From NCBI RefSeq assembly GCF_900091615.1, contig NZ_FMIA01000002.1:4340001-4404000 (forward strand): a stretch of 64,000 bases of DNA, given 5' to 3'. Both the position numbers and the translations under genes were made by a program. The DNA is from Micromonospora yangpuensis. GTDB taxonomy: Bacteria > Actinomycetota > Actinomycetes > Mycobacteriales > Micromonosporaceae. Position 1 is the first letter of the stretch, and the number at the start of each line of letters is the position of its first letter. The notes beneath the pieces were generated by a model. It was given only the letters and a program-made list of their open reading frames with translations. It did no database searches and was not told where the DNA came from. Shown in pieces: positions 30,337 to 38,016 of the stretch.

Positions 30337-30420
30337 GGTAAGGAAGGGCCCCTTGTTAACGCTTTCGGTAGAGAAGGGTTCCCCTCTCACCATGGGGCGT
30401 TAACAAGGGGCCCTTCCTTC
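30337..30420. repeat. Dispersed element, copy 2, with 23-bp inverted repeat
   Basis: The same sequence as at 22510, here continued so that the left arm (30340-30362, AAGGAAGGGCCCCTTG and following) is matched by a perfect 23-bp reverse complement at 30397-30419. It lies between convergent genes and may also act as a terminator. It is MITE-like in form but has no coding capacity. Confidence 0.88.
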
Positions 30421-30423
30421 GTG

Positions 30424-31071
30424 TCAGGTGGGGTCGCGGATGAGGATGTGTACCGCGCGGGCTGCGGTGATCGCCTCGACCAGGACGGTCCGCCGGGGCT
30501 CGGGTACGTCGAGCAGCCGTTCGGCACGCAGTGCGGCCAGCGGGGCCAGCCGCCGGTCGGTCAGGACGATGTCCACCGCCCGCCGGTCCCCGCCGCAGAC
30601 CAGCGTGGTCAGGGTGGCGACCTCCGGCAGCAGCAGCCGTACGGCCAGCTCGGCGGCGTCGGCCAAGGCGGCTTTGGCCTGATTGTCCCGCCGTCGGGCG
30701 AACCGCTGCTGCGACCAGCCGCCCGCGGCGGTACGCCCCTGCACGTACCGCGTGTCGACCTTGGAGATGATCAGCTCCTCGCCGGCCGCCACGCCCACCG
30801 CGACCGCGCCCTTGCGGGCCAGCAACAGGCCGATCCGGCGGGGCGCGGTCGCCGCCGCCGCGAAGGCGACCAGATCCGGGGTACGACGCACCCCGGGCGG
30901 GGCGTACAACTCGGCGGTGGCCCCGTCGGCGGCGGTGAGCAGCAGGCCGTGCGAGAGCGCGGTGGTGCTCGGCGGGCCGTGCCGGTCGGCGAAGCCGTCG
31001 ACCCAGCGGGCGACGCGGGCCGGGTCGACCTGCACCCATCGGCCGCCACCGGCGGCGGGTCGGCTGGACAT
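30424..31071 (-). CDS. acVLRF1-type peptidyl-tRNA hydrolase
   Basis: A 215-residue protein of the actinobacterial VLRF1 (Vms1-like release factor) family, thought to cleave peptidyl-tRNA on stalled ribosomes or large subunits. The diagnostic loop GRTAAGGWSQQRFARRRDNQ carries the catalytic glutamine of the family (GxxQ-like). The flanking strands (LLLARKGAVAVGVAAGEELI, LVCGGDRRAVDIVL) fit the release-factor fold. The ATG at 31071 (MSSRPAAGGG) is the first Met after a low-complexity repeat region through which the frame stays open by chance. Confidence 0.85.
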   Translation of the reverse strand: MSSRPAAGGGRWVQVDPARVARWVDGFADRHGPPSTTALSHGLLLTAADGATAELYAPPGVRRTPDLVAFAAAATAPRRIGLLLARKGAVAVGVAAGEELIISKVDTRYVQGRTAAGGWSQQRFARRRDNQAKAALADAAELAVRLLLPEVATLTTLVCGGDRRAVDIVLTDRRLAPLAALRAERLLDVPEPRRTVLVEAITAARAVHILIRDPT

Positions 31072-31149
31072 CACCCGACGGTACGGCACCCCGGGCGGGC
31101 CACTACCGGCCCGGCGGCCCCGTCGCGCCCGATCGGGCAGGCGGCGGCG

Positions 31150-31330
31150 GGGCCGGACAGCGCAGCCGGGCCGGAGAGCAAGCCGGGCCGGACAGCGCAG
31201 CCGGGCCGGAGAGCAAGCCGGGCCGGACAGCGCAGCCGGGCCGGAGAGCAAGCCGGGCCGGACAGCGCAAGCCGGGCCGGACAGCGCAAGCCGGGCCGGA
31301 CAGCGGCCGGGCCGGACAGCGGCCGGGCCG
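31150..31330. repeat. Degenerate 17/18-bp minisatellite in a 35-bp supra-unit
   Basis: GGGCCGGACAGCGCAGCC alternates with GGGCCGGAGAGCAAGCC to form a 35-bp unit repeated about three times from 31150. It then decays into single 17-18-bp units to about 31330. It lies upstream of the acVLRF1 gene. Confidence 0.85.
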
Positions 31331-31524
31331 AGCGGGACGGCGGCGGGTAGCGGGCCGAGCAGCGAGCCGGGCCGGGCCGGACGGCGCCGGGTAGCGGCCG
31401 AGCGGGACAGGACGGCAGCGCCGGCGGGCGGCCGGTCCAGGCAGCGGCGGGCGAACCGCGCTGACGAGACGGACGGACCGTAGTCGGCACTCGGGTGCCG
31501 GCTACGGTCCGCCCACGGCCGTGC

Positions 31525-32400
31525 TCAGCCCACCTCGAGCGGCAGGGTGGGGTCGCTGGTCCACTCCCGCAGCGAGCCGTCGTAGACCGCCACGTCGGTC
31601 TCGCCGATCAGGTGCAGGGCCAGGGCGTCGCCGGTGGCGGCGATCCCGCCCCCGCAGTACGTCACCTTCCGGCCCGGTTCGGCCTGTACGTCCCGGAAGA
31701 TCTCCCGCAGCTCTGGTACCGGCCGGAACGTCCCGTCGGCCGGGTTGAGCAGGGCGGCGACGAAGACGTGCCGGCTGCCCGGGATGCGCCCGGGGCGGGG
31801 GTAGCTCAGCGTCTCGGTGGCGTGGAAGTCCTCCGGCGACAGCGAGTTGATCAGGCAGGCGCCGGTGCCGCTCTCGACCACCTGCCGGACCTCGTCGAGG
31901 TCGGCGAAGAGTTCCGGTCGGGGGGTGCCGACGAACTCCGCCGGCGGGTAACTCTCGGTGCCGGAGCGGGTCGGGCGGCCCTCGGCGGTCCACTTGCCGA
32001 AACCGCCGTCGAGCACCGCCACGTTGTCGAAGCCGTTGGCCAGCAGCAGCCACCAGACCCGGGTGGCCCAGAACACGTTCACCGCGTAGACCACGACGGT
32101 CGTGTCCGGGCCGATGCCCAGCCGGCCGGCCGCGGCGGCGAACCGTTCCGGTGTCGGCTTGGTGAACCACCCACCGTCGGGCTCGGAGAGCTCGTCGATG
32201 ATGTCGGCGAAGGCCGCTCCCGGGATGTGGGCGGCCTCGTAGTCGGGGCGACCGGAGCTCTGGCTCCAGTCCGCGCCCGCCTCGGTCGGCGGGGCCAGGT
32301 GCACGGTAGCGTCGAGGATCCGCAGCTTCGGGTCGTCGAGATGCTCGGCCAGCCACTCGGTGGAGACGAGCGGGGTGGTCAGGTGGGCGGCGCCTGCCAT
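31525..32400 (-). CDS. Sulfurtransferase (two-domain rhodanese)
   Basis: A 291-residue thiosulfate/3-mercaptopyruvate sulfurtransferase. The N-terminal domain is catalytically inactive (YAVNVFWATR in place of the active loop). The C-terminal domain has the active-site loop YCGGGIAATGDALAL with the catalytic Cys (about residue 244). An intact CGGG-type loop fits either rhodanese or mercaptopyruvate activity. Its start is preceded by GGAGG and by an inverted repeat that may be an operator. Confidence 0.87.
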   Translation of the reverse strand: MAGAAHLTTPLVSTEWLAEHLDDPKLRILDATVHLAPPTEAGADWSQSSGRPDYEAAHIPGAAFADIIDELSEPDGGWFTKPTPERFAAAAGRLGIGPDTTVVVYAVNVFWATRVWWLLLANGFDNVAVLDGGFGKWTAEGRPTRSGTESYPPAEFVGTPRPELFADLDEVRQVVESGTGACLINSLSPEDFHATETLSYPRPGRIPGSRHVFVAALLNPADGTFRPVPELREIFRDVQAEPGRKVTYCGGGIAATGDALALHLIGETDVAVYDGSLREWTSDPTLPLEVG

Positions 32401-32425
32401 CGGTCCTCCAGATGGAATCGAATAC

Positions 32426-32441
32426 TATCCCTATCGGGATA
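32426..32441. promoter_or_regulatory. Inverted repeat upstream of the sulfurtransferase gene
   Basis: TATCCCTATCGGGATA has perfect 6-bp arms around a 4-base centre, 26 bases before the start codon of the minus-strand sulfurtransferase. Position and form suit a repressor site; the regulator is unknown. Confidence 0.5.
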
Positions 32442-32534
32442 ATCTTGATTACCTTCGGTAGGAAGGACGGGCTACCACCAGACATTCCCGCAGGTGGCAC
32501 GGTTCACTCGCCAACACCGACGGTGACTGCGCGT

Positions 32535-33090
32535 TCAGAACAGCAGGGTGACCACCGCGAGCCCGGCGATGATGGCGCTGGAGGCCAGGGCGGTGACCCG
32601 CCGGCCGCGCGGCCCGGTCAGCACCCGTCCCACCAGCGAGCCGCCACCGGCGATCAGCAGCTGCCAGCTCGCCGAGGCGAGACGCCCGCGCCGGAGTGTG
32701 CAGGCCACCGCGCTCCACCCGACGTGGTGCCCCGGCGGGCTCACCGTCATGCGGCAGCGACCGGGGACGCCGACCACGACGCCGTACGGGGCCGGGCGAC
32801 GTCGGGCGCAGGGCCCGCCAGGCGGTGTGCGCGGCGAGGCCGAGCAACACCAGCGCCGCACCACCCGTAGTGGATCGGCGACCGGGGCGATCGCCGCGGC
32901 CAGCGCCGCGCCGCCGAGCACCGCCGCCGCGGCGTAGCTGCCGTCGGCAACGGCCACCCCGAGCGCGGCGGCGGCACCGACCCCGGAACGAGGTCCGCGC
33001 GGTCAGGCCGATGACGAGCACCGCGATGGCACCGACCGGGACGGCGACGCCGTACCCGGACACTATTCCGGCCAGGAACCCCGCCGTCAC
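32535..33090 (-). pseudogene. Decayed LysE-family exporter
   Basis: Pieces of a LysE/RhtB-type amino-acid exporter lie in different frames. The start reads VTAGFLAGIVSGYGVAVPVG followed by AIAVLVIGLTA in one frame. The next part (GSYAAAAVLGGAALAAAIAPV) is in a second frame from about 32985, and ALVLLGLAAHTAWRALRPTS is back in the first. The C-terminal SASWQLLIAGGGSLVGRVL and ASSAIIAGLAVVTLLF are in the second frame again. At least three frameshifts are needed, so no full protein can be made. Sequencing errors are an alternative, but several clustered in one gene are less likely than decay. Confidence 0.75.
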
Positions 33091-33335
33091 GACGGCTGAC
33101 GGCGCGTCAGCCTGGCCCTCGGCACGGTCCGCTGTCGCCGCCCGGCAGTCGCCGCACGGACCAAAACCTGCATCGGGTACGCCTCGCTCACCCGACGGTC
33201 CTCACCCGGCCCAGCCGGACGGGCCAGTGGTTTTCCCGGCCACCCGGCCGCCCCGGAAAAACCGACGTGCGCCCCGCGTCGTCGTACGGCAGAATTGTCC
33301 AGTTGCCCGTTCTGCGCACGACGAGTGGAGTGGCG

Positions 33336-34172
33336 ATGTCCGTGGACCACGTTCGACCAGCGGAGCCCACCGACCCATCCAGCGAAGGCACCGGCCGCCC
33401 CGACGACAGCAGCCCCCGCCCCGTCGAGGACGCCGTCGACTCCGGCGGGAGCAGCGTCCGACCCAACGAGACCACCGTGCCGATGTTGCACTGCAGTTCG
33501 CCCGAGGAGACCCTCGCGTTCTGGCGGGCTCTCGGCTTCGCGGTCACCTGGGAACAGCTCAAACCGTACGTGTACCTGGCGTTCCGGTGGAGCGGCTTCG
33601 AGCTGCACTACTACGCGCGGAGCGCGACGGCCCCGTCCCCCGGCCAGCCCGGCGGCTGCCTGGTGATGGTCGACGCGGTCGCGCCGTACCACGCGGTGTT
33701 CAGCGCGGCGATGCGCCGCGCCTACGGCAGGGTGCTGGCCAGGGGCGAGCCCAGGATCACCCGGTTCCGGCCCGGCGCGTCCCGCTTCACCGTGGTCGAC
33801 CCCTCCGGAAACTTGATCACCTTCATCCAGCGCGACGAGCCGGCGGGCCTGGAGTACGGCGGCGCGAAGGATCTGACGGGGTTGGCCCGGTCGCTCGACA
33901 ACGCCCGGATCCTGCGTGACTTCAAGCGGGACGACCGGGCGGCCTTCCGGGCGCTCAACTCCGGGCTGCGCCGGCACGGGGACGCGGCTCCCGCCGTCGA
34001 GCAGGCGTTGGCGCTCGCCGCGCTGATCGAGCTCTCGGTGGCGCTGGAGGAGCCGGAACGGGTACCCGGGTGGGGTGCCCGACTGCGGACTCTCGGGCTG
34101 ACCGATCCGGAGCGGCAGCAGGTGACGCGCTCCGTATCCGACCAAGAGGTGCTGGCACCCTGGCTGCCCTGA
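33336..34172 (+). CDS. VOC-family (glyoxalase/bleomycin-resistance-like) protein
   Basis: A 278-residue protein. After a ~45-residue acidic, Pro/Ser-rich start comes a vicinal-oxygen-chelate-like domain (about 48-165). It reads MLHCSSPEETLAFWRALGFAV at the beginning, YLAFRWSGFELHYY in the middle and FTVVDPSGNLITFIQ at the end, as in bleomycin-binding proteins. The C-terminal ~110 residues are helical and resemble no family I know. GGAG lies 7 bases before the ATG. Whether it binds a drug, a metal or a metabolite cannot be told. Confidence 0.78.
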   Translation: MSVDHVRPAEPTDPSSEGTGRPDDSSPRPVEDAVDSGGSSVRPNETTVPMLHCSSPEETLAFWRALGFAVTWEQLKPYVYLAFRWSGFELHYYARSATAPSPGQPGGCLVMVDAVAPYHAVFSAAMRRAYGRVLARGEPRITRFRPGASRFTVVDPSGNLITFIQRDEPAGLEYGGAKDLTGLARSLDNARILRDFKRDDRAAFRALNSGLRRHGDAAPAVEQALALAALIELSVALEEPERVPGWGARLRTLGLTDPERQQVTRSVSDQEVLAPWLP

Positions 34173-34505
34173 TCCGCTGCTCGACACGGTCAAGGTCCTG
34201 GCCTGCGTCGCTCCGGCGACGCTGTCCGGCGCCCAGTCCGGTGTCCCGCGCTCGGCCAGGTCGAGAGGTTCAGGTCACGCCTGCGAGGCCGATGCGCCTC
34301 GCTCTCTCCGTACCCGATCGGAGTGTAGATCTTGGACACTTACCGTCCAAATAGGACGGCAAGTGTCCAAGATCCACCTCGGGGCCCGCTTGGTGCGGTG
34401 ACGGGAGGGGTGGGGGTGGGTGGGGAACGGGGCCCGGAAACGCGTCGAGCGCGGCACCCTGGTCGGGTGCCGCGCTCGGACGATGCCACGCTCCGAGGGG
34501 AACGC
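34173..34505. other. Convergent intergenic region with long palindrome
   Basis: 333 bases between the VOC gene and the end of the suf operon. Apart from the 47-bp palindrome listed separately it contains no supported gene. Confidence 0.5.
34328..34374. repeat. 47-bp palindrome with 21-bp arms
   Basis: The left arm GATCTTGGACACTTACCGTCC spans 34328-34348 (21 bp, first 20 GATCTTGGACACTTACCGTC). It pairs with 34354-34374 with a single A:C mismatch around the loop AAATA. It could terminate both convergent transcripts, but without U tracts and with an AT-rich loop it also resembles a dispersed palindromic element. Confidence 0.8.
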
Positions 34506-35063
34506 TCAGACGTTGAAGCCGAGGGTACGTAGCTGGTCGCGCCCCTCGTCGGTGATCTTGTCGGGGCCCCACGGCGGCAGCCAGACCCAGTTGATCCGGA
34601 TGTCGCTGACCAGTCCCCCGCCGGGGCCGGTGGTCAGCGCCGACCGGGTCTGGTCCTCGATGACGTCGGTCAACGGGCAGGCCGCCGAGGTGAGCGTCAT
34701 GTCCAGGGTGGCGACATTCTCGTCGTCGACGTGCACGCCGTAGAGCAGGCCGAGGTCGACCACGTTGATGCCGAGCTCCGGGTCGACGACATCCTTCATC
34801 GCCTCTTCGATGTCGGCGGTGGCGGCCTTGCCACCCCCGTTGCCGGCCGATGCCACCACGCCGTTGCCGGCCGATGCCATCACGCCGTTGCCGGCCGATG
34901 CCACCGCGTCGTCGCCGGTCGGCGCCACCGCGCCGCTGTCTGCCGTAGGCGCCACGTCATCGGCGGCGTGCGGTGCCACGGTGCCGTCGACGGCCGGCGT
35001 CGTCGCGCCGTCGGTGGCCACGGTGCCGCCCTGCGGCGTGGTGGCCGTTTCCTCGCTGCTCAT
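34506..35063 (-). CDS. sufT: SufT-type Fe-S assembly factor (DUF59/MIP18)
   Basis: A 185-residue protein whose last ~100 residues are a DUF59 domain (IEEAMKDVVDPELGINVVDLG, then TLTSAACPLTDVIEDQ with the conserved Cys), involved in Fe-S cluster maturation or delivery. The first ~80 residues are an Ala/Thr/Val/Asp-rich extension with three ASAGNGV-type repeats, encoded by a 24-bp tandem repeat near 34839-34915; relatives usually lack this. Last gene of the suf operon; its ATG overlaps the sufU stop (ATGA). Confidence 0.9.
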   Translation of the reverse strand: MSSEETATTPQGGTVATDGATTPAVDGTVAPHAADDVAPTADSGAVAPTGDDAVASAGNGVMASAGNGVVASAGNGGGKAATADIEEAMKDVVDPELGINVVDLGLLYGVHVDDENVATLDMTLTSAACPLTDVIEDQTRSALTTGPGGGLVSDIRINWVWLPPWGPDKITDEGRDQLRTLGFNV

Positions 35064-35536
35064 GCCTTCACCTCCGGGCTCACGCCCACCCCGGCGCGTG
35101 CCGCGGCGTCCTTGAACGCCATCCACGGCAGCAGCGCGCACTTGACCCGGGCGGGATAGCGCGCGACACCCGCGAACGCCACCCCGTCACCGAGTACGTC
35201 CTCGTCCGGCGTGACCTCGCCACGCCCGGACATCAACTCGACGAACGCCTCGTGCACCGCGAACGCCTCACCCGCGTCCCGCCCCCGCAGCAGCTCGTGC
35301 AGCACGCTCGCCGAGGCCTGGCTGATCGAGCAGCCCAGCCCGTCGTACGAGATGTCGTGCAGCACGGTGCCGTCGCTGGCGACCCGTACGGTGACCTCGT
35401 CGCCGCAGGTCGGGTTGACGTGGTGCGCCTCGGCGACCCGGTCGGCCGGGTCGTCGGCGTCGCGCAGACCACGGCCGTGCGGGTGCTTGTAGTGGTCCAG
35501 GATGATCTCCTGGTAAAGAGAATCAGGATGCGTCAC
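35060..35536 (-). CDS. sufU: SufU Fe-S assembly scaffold or sulfur relay protein
   Basis: A 158-residue IscU-like protein that in Gram-positive bacteria accepts sulfur from SufS. The three zinc or sulfur ligand cysteines are present: NPTCGDEV (about 43), GLGCSISQASASVL (about 68) and KCALLPW (about 130), with the SufU-specific insert between the second and third. The GTG at 35536 is chosen because GGGAGG lies 6 bases upstream. A longer frame starts at 35578 and overlaps the sufS stop. Confidence 0.93.
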   Translation of the reverse strand: MTHPDSLYQEIILDHYKHPHGRGLRDADDPADRVAEAHHVNPTCGDEVTVRVASDGTVLHDISYDGLGCSISQASASVLHELLRGRDAGEAFAVHEAFVELMSGRGEVTPDEDVLGDGVAFAGVARYPARVKCALLPWMAFKDAAARAGVGVSPEVKA

Positions 35537-35574
35537 GCTGACCTCCCGTCGATCGCGGGCTCCTGCGTCGCCGC

Positions 35575-36891
35575 TCACGCGAACACCTTCCGCACCTGCT
35601 CCAGACCACCCACCAGGGCGTCGATCTCCGCGGTGGTGGTGTAGAGGTAGAACGACGCCCGGGTCATCGCCGGCACCCCGAACCGGGTGCAGACCGGCTT
35701 GGCGCAGTGGTGGCCGACCCGCACCTGCACGCCGAGGGAGTCGAGGACCTGCCCGACGTCGTGCGGGTGGATGTCACCCAGGGCGAACGAGATGGTGCCG
35801 CCCCGGCCCACCGGCACCGTCGGACCGAAGATCCGCAGGCCGGGCACGGTGGCCAGCGCCTCCAGCGCGTACGCGGTCAGCTCCTTCTCGTGCCACTGCA
35901 CGGCCCGCACGTCCAGGCCGGTGAGGTAGTCCACGGCCGCACCGAGCGCCACCGCCTCGGCGATCGGCGGGGTGCCCGCCTCGAACCGGGCCGGCGGCGC
36001 GGCGAACGTGGAGCCGCTCATCCGTACCGTCTCGATCATCGAGCCGCCGCCGAAGACCGGTGGCATGGCCGCCAGCAGCTCGGCCCGCCCCCAGAGCACC
36101 CCGATGCCGGTCGGCCCGCACATCTTGTGGCCGGTGAAGACCACGAAGTCGGCGTCCAGGTCGACCACGTCGACGGGCAGGTGCGGCACCGACTGCGAGC
36201 AGTCCAGCAGCAGCAGCGCACCCACCTCACGCACCCGCGCGGTGATCCGCGAGGTGGCGTTGACGGTGCCGAGGATGTTCGACATGTGCACCAGCGAGAC
36301 CAGTTTGGTCCGCTCGTTGACCAGGTCGGTCAGGCCCGACTCGTCCAGCCGTCCCTGCTCGGTGACCGGGAACCAGCGCAGCGTCGCGCCGGTCCGCTCG
36401 GCCAGCAGCTGCCACGGGACGATGTTCGAGTGGTGCTCCATCTCGGAGATCACGATCTCGTCGCCGGGGCCCAACCGGAACCGCTCGTCGGTCGCCGCCG
36501 ACACCGCGGCGGGCAGCGAGGCGTTGGAGAACGCGTACGCCACGATGTTGATCGCCTCGGTGGAGTTCTTGGTGAACACCACCTCGTCCACGCTCGGCGC
36601 GTTGACGAACGCGGCGATCTTCGCCCGCGCGCCCTCGTACGCCTCGGTGGCCTCGGTGCCCAGGGTGTGCACCGAGCGGGACACGTTGGCGTTGTGCCGG
36701 GCGTAGTGCTCGGCGAGCACGTCGAGCACCTGACGCGGCTTGTGCGAGGTGTTGGCGCTGTCCAGGTAGACCAGCGGGTGCCCGTTGACCTCCCGGTCCA
36801 GGATCGGGAAGTCCGCGCGCACCCGCGCCACGTCGAAGCGGGGCACGTCGTCGTACTGCGGCATGCCCGGCGGGATCGCGATCGAGGTCAT
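35575..36891 (-). CDS. sufS: Cysteine desulfurase SufS
   Basis: A 438-residue group II PLP enzyme that takes sulfur from cysteine as a persulfide and passes it to SufU. The PLP lysine is in FTGHKMCGPTG (about 238) and the catalytic cysteine in RVGHHCAKPV (about 393). EMEHHSNIVPW and the N-terminal YLDSANTSHKP also match. Full length. It lies 7 bases after sufC. Confidence 0.96.
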   Translation of the reverse strand: MTSIAIPPGMPQYDDVPRFDVARVRADFPILDREVNGHPLVYLDSANTSHKPRQVLDVLAEHYARHNANVSRSVHTLGTEATEAYEGARAKIAAFVNAPSVDEVVFTKNSTEAINIVAYAFSNASLPAAVSAATDERFRLGPGDEIVISEMEHHSNIVPWQLLAERTGATLRWFPVTEQGRLDESGLTDLVNERTKLVSLVHMSNILGTVNATSRITARVREVGALLLLDCSQSVPHLPVDVVDLDADFVVFTGHKMCGPTGIGVLWGRAELLAAMPPVFGGGSMIETVRMSGSTFAAPPARFEAGTPPIAEAVALGAAVDYLTGLDVRAVQWHEKELTAYALEALATVPGLRIFGPTVPVGRGGTISFALGDIHPHDVGQVLDSLGVQVRVGHHCAKPVCTRFGVPAMTRASFYLYTTTAEIDALVGGLEQVRKVFA

Positions 36892-36898
36892 GGTCAGG

Positions 36899-37672
36899 TC
36901 AGGCCCGCGCCGAGCCGGCCCCGGCGACGTACCGCTCGTAGCCCTCTTCCTCGAGCTTGTCGGCCAGCTCCGAGCCGCCCTGCTCGACGATCCGGCCGGC
37001 CACGAAGACGTGCACGTGGTCCGGCTTGATGTAGCGCAGGATCCGGGTGTAGTGGGTGATCAGCAGCAGGCCGGTGTCGCCGGTGTCGCGGACCCGGTTG
37101 ACGCCCTCGCTGACCACCCGCAGGGCGTCGACGTCGAGGCCGGAGTCGGTCTCGTCGAGGATGGCGATCTTCGGCTTGAGCAGCTCCAGCTGCACGATCT
37201 CGTGCCGCTTCTTCTCACCGCCGGAGAAGCCCTCGTTGACGTTGCGCTGGGCGAACGCCGGGTCCATGTGCAGGCGCTCCATCGCGCCGCGCAGCTCGCC
37301 ACCCCAGGTACGCAGCTTCGGGGCCTCGCCGTCGATGGCGGTCTTGGCGGTGCGCAGGAAGTTGGCCACCGAGACGCCGGGCACCTCGACCGGGTACTGC
37401 ATGGCCAGGAAGAGCCCGGCGCGGGCCCGCTCGTCGACGGACATGGCCAGCACGTCGACGCCGTCGAGGGTCACGGTGCCGCCGGTGATCTCGTACTTGG
37501 GGTGGCCGGCGATCGAGTACGCCAGGGTGGACTTGCCGGAGCCGTTCGGGCCCATGATGGCGTGGGTCTCGCCGGAGCGCACGGTCAGGTCGACACCGGC
37601 CAGGATCGGCTTGAGCTCACCCTCGGGCAGCTTGACCGACACCTGCAGGTCGCGGATCTCCAGGGTGCTCAT
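36899..37672 (-). CDS. sufC: SufC ATPase
   Basis: A 257-residue ABC-type ATPase of the SufBCD cluster-assembly complex. Walker A is MGPNGSGKST (about 40-49), the signature is FSGGEKKRHEIVQLELL, and Walker B is IAILDETDSGLDVDAL, with the SufC-typical DETDSGLD. It begins one base inside the Rieske stop (TAATG). Confidence 0.96.
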   Translation of the reverse strand: MSTLEIRDLQVSVKLPEGELKPILAGVDLTVRSGETHAIMGPNGSGKSTLAYSIAGHPKYEITGGTVTLDGVDVLAMSVDERARAGLFLAMQYPVEVPGVSVANFLRTAKTAIDGEAPKLRTWGGELRGAMERLHMDPAFAQRNVNEGFSGGEKKRHEIVQLELLKPKIAILDETDSGLDVDALRVVSEGVNRVRDTGDTGLLLITHYTRILRYIKPDHVHVFVAGRIVEQGGSELADKLEEEGYERYVAGAGSARA

Positions 37673-38016
37673 TATCGGGTCACTCCATTGCTCGGCAGCG
37701 GACGGCCCTCGCCGTCGACGGGAAGGTAGATGTCGCCGTCGCGCACGTCGACGGGGTAGACGGGTACGGGTTCGGTGGCGGGCAGCCCGGTGGGCTCACC
37801 GGTACGCAGGTCGAAACGGGATCCGTGCAGCCAGCATTCCAGCGTGCACCCGGAGACCTCGCCCTCGGACAGCGCGACGGCGGCGTGCGAGCACTCGTCC
37901 CGCACCGCGTAGAACCGGTCGTCCTCGGCGTGCACCAGGGCGATCGTCGTACCAGCGACGTCCGCGCTGATCACGCTGCCCTTCGGCACGTCCTCGGTCG
38001 AACAGATCCTGATCAT
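37672..38016 (-). CDS. Rieske-type [2Fe-2S] ferredoxin of the suf operon
   Basis: A 114-residue non-heme Rieske ferredoxin. The cluster ligands are in CSHAAV (Cys-x-His, about 42-44) and CWLHGSRFD (Cys-x-x-His, about 61-64). It lies between sufD and sufC with one-base overlaps at both ends, so expression is tightly coupled. Genes of this type are standard in actinobacterial suf operons; an electron-transfer role in cluster assembly is inferred. Confidence 0.92.
   Translation of the reverse strand: MIRICSTEDVPKGSVISADVAGTTIALVHAEDDRFYAVRDECSHAAVALSEGEVSGCTLECWLHGSRFDLRTGEPTGLPATEPVPVYPVDVRDGDIYLPVDGEGRPLPSNGVTR

Noticed and set aside
30337..30420. Complete insertion sequence
   Set aside because: Only 84 bases with no transposase. 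It is a short palindromic element, possibly non-autonomous.
31141..31500. Arg/Ala/Gly-rich open frames in the minisatellite
   Set aside because: The frames stay open only because the repeat lacks stop codons; no start signals or protein-like sequence.
32449..33090. Single intact 213-codon gene on the minus strand
   Set aside because: Only its first ~30 residues and one middle segment resemble a LysE exporter; the remainder is arginine-rich out-of-frame sequence. Annotated as a pseudogene.
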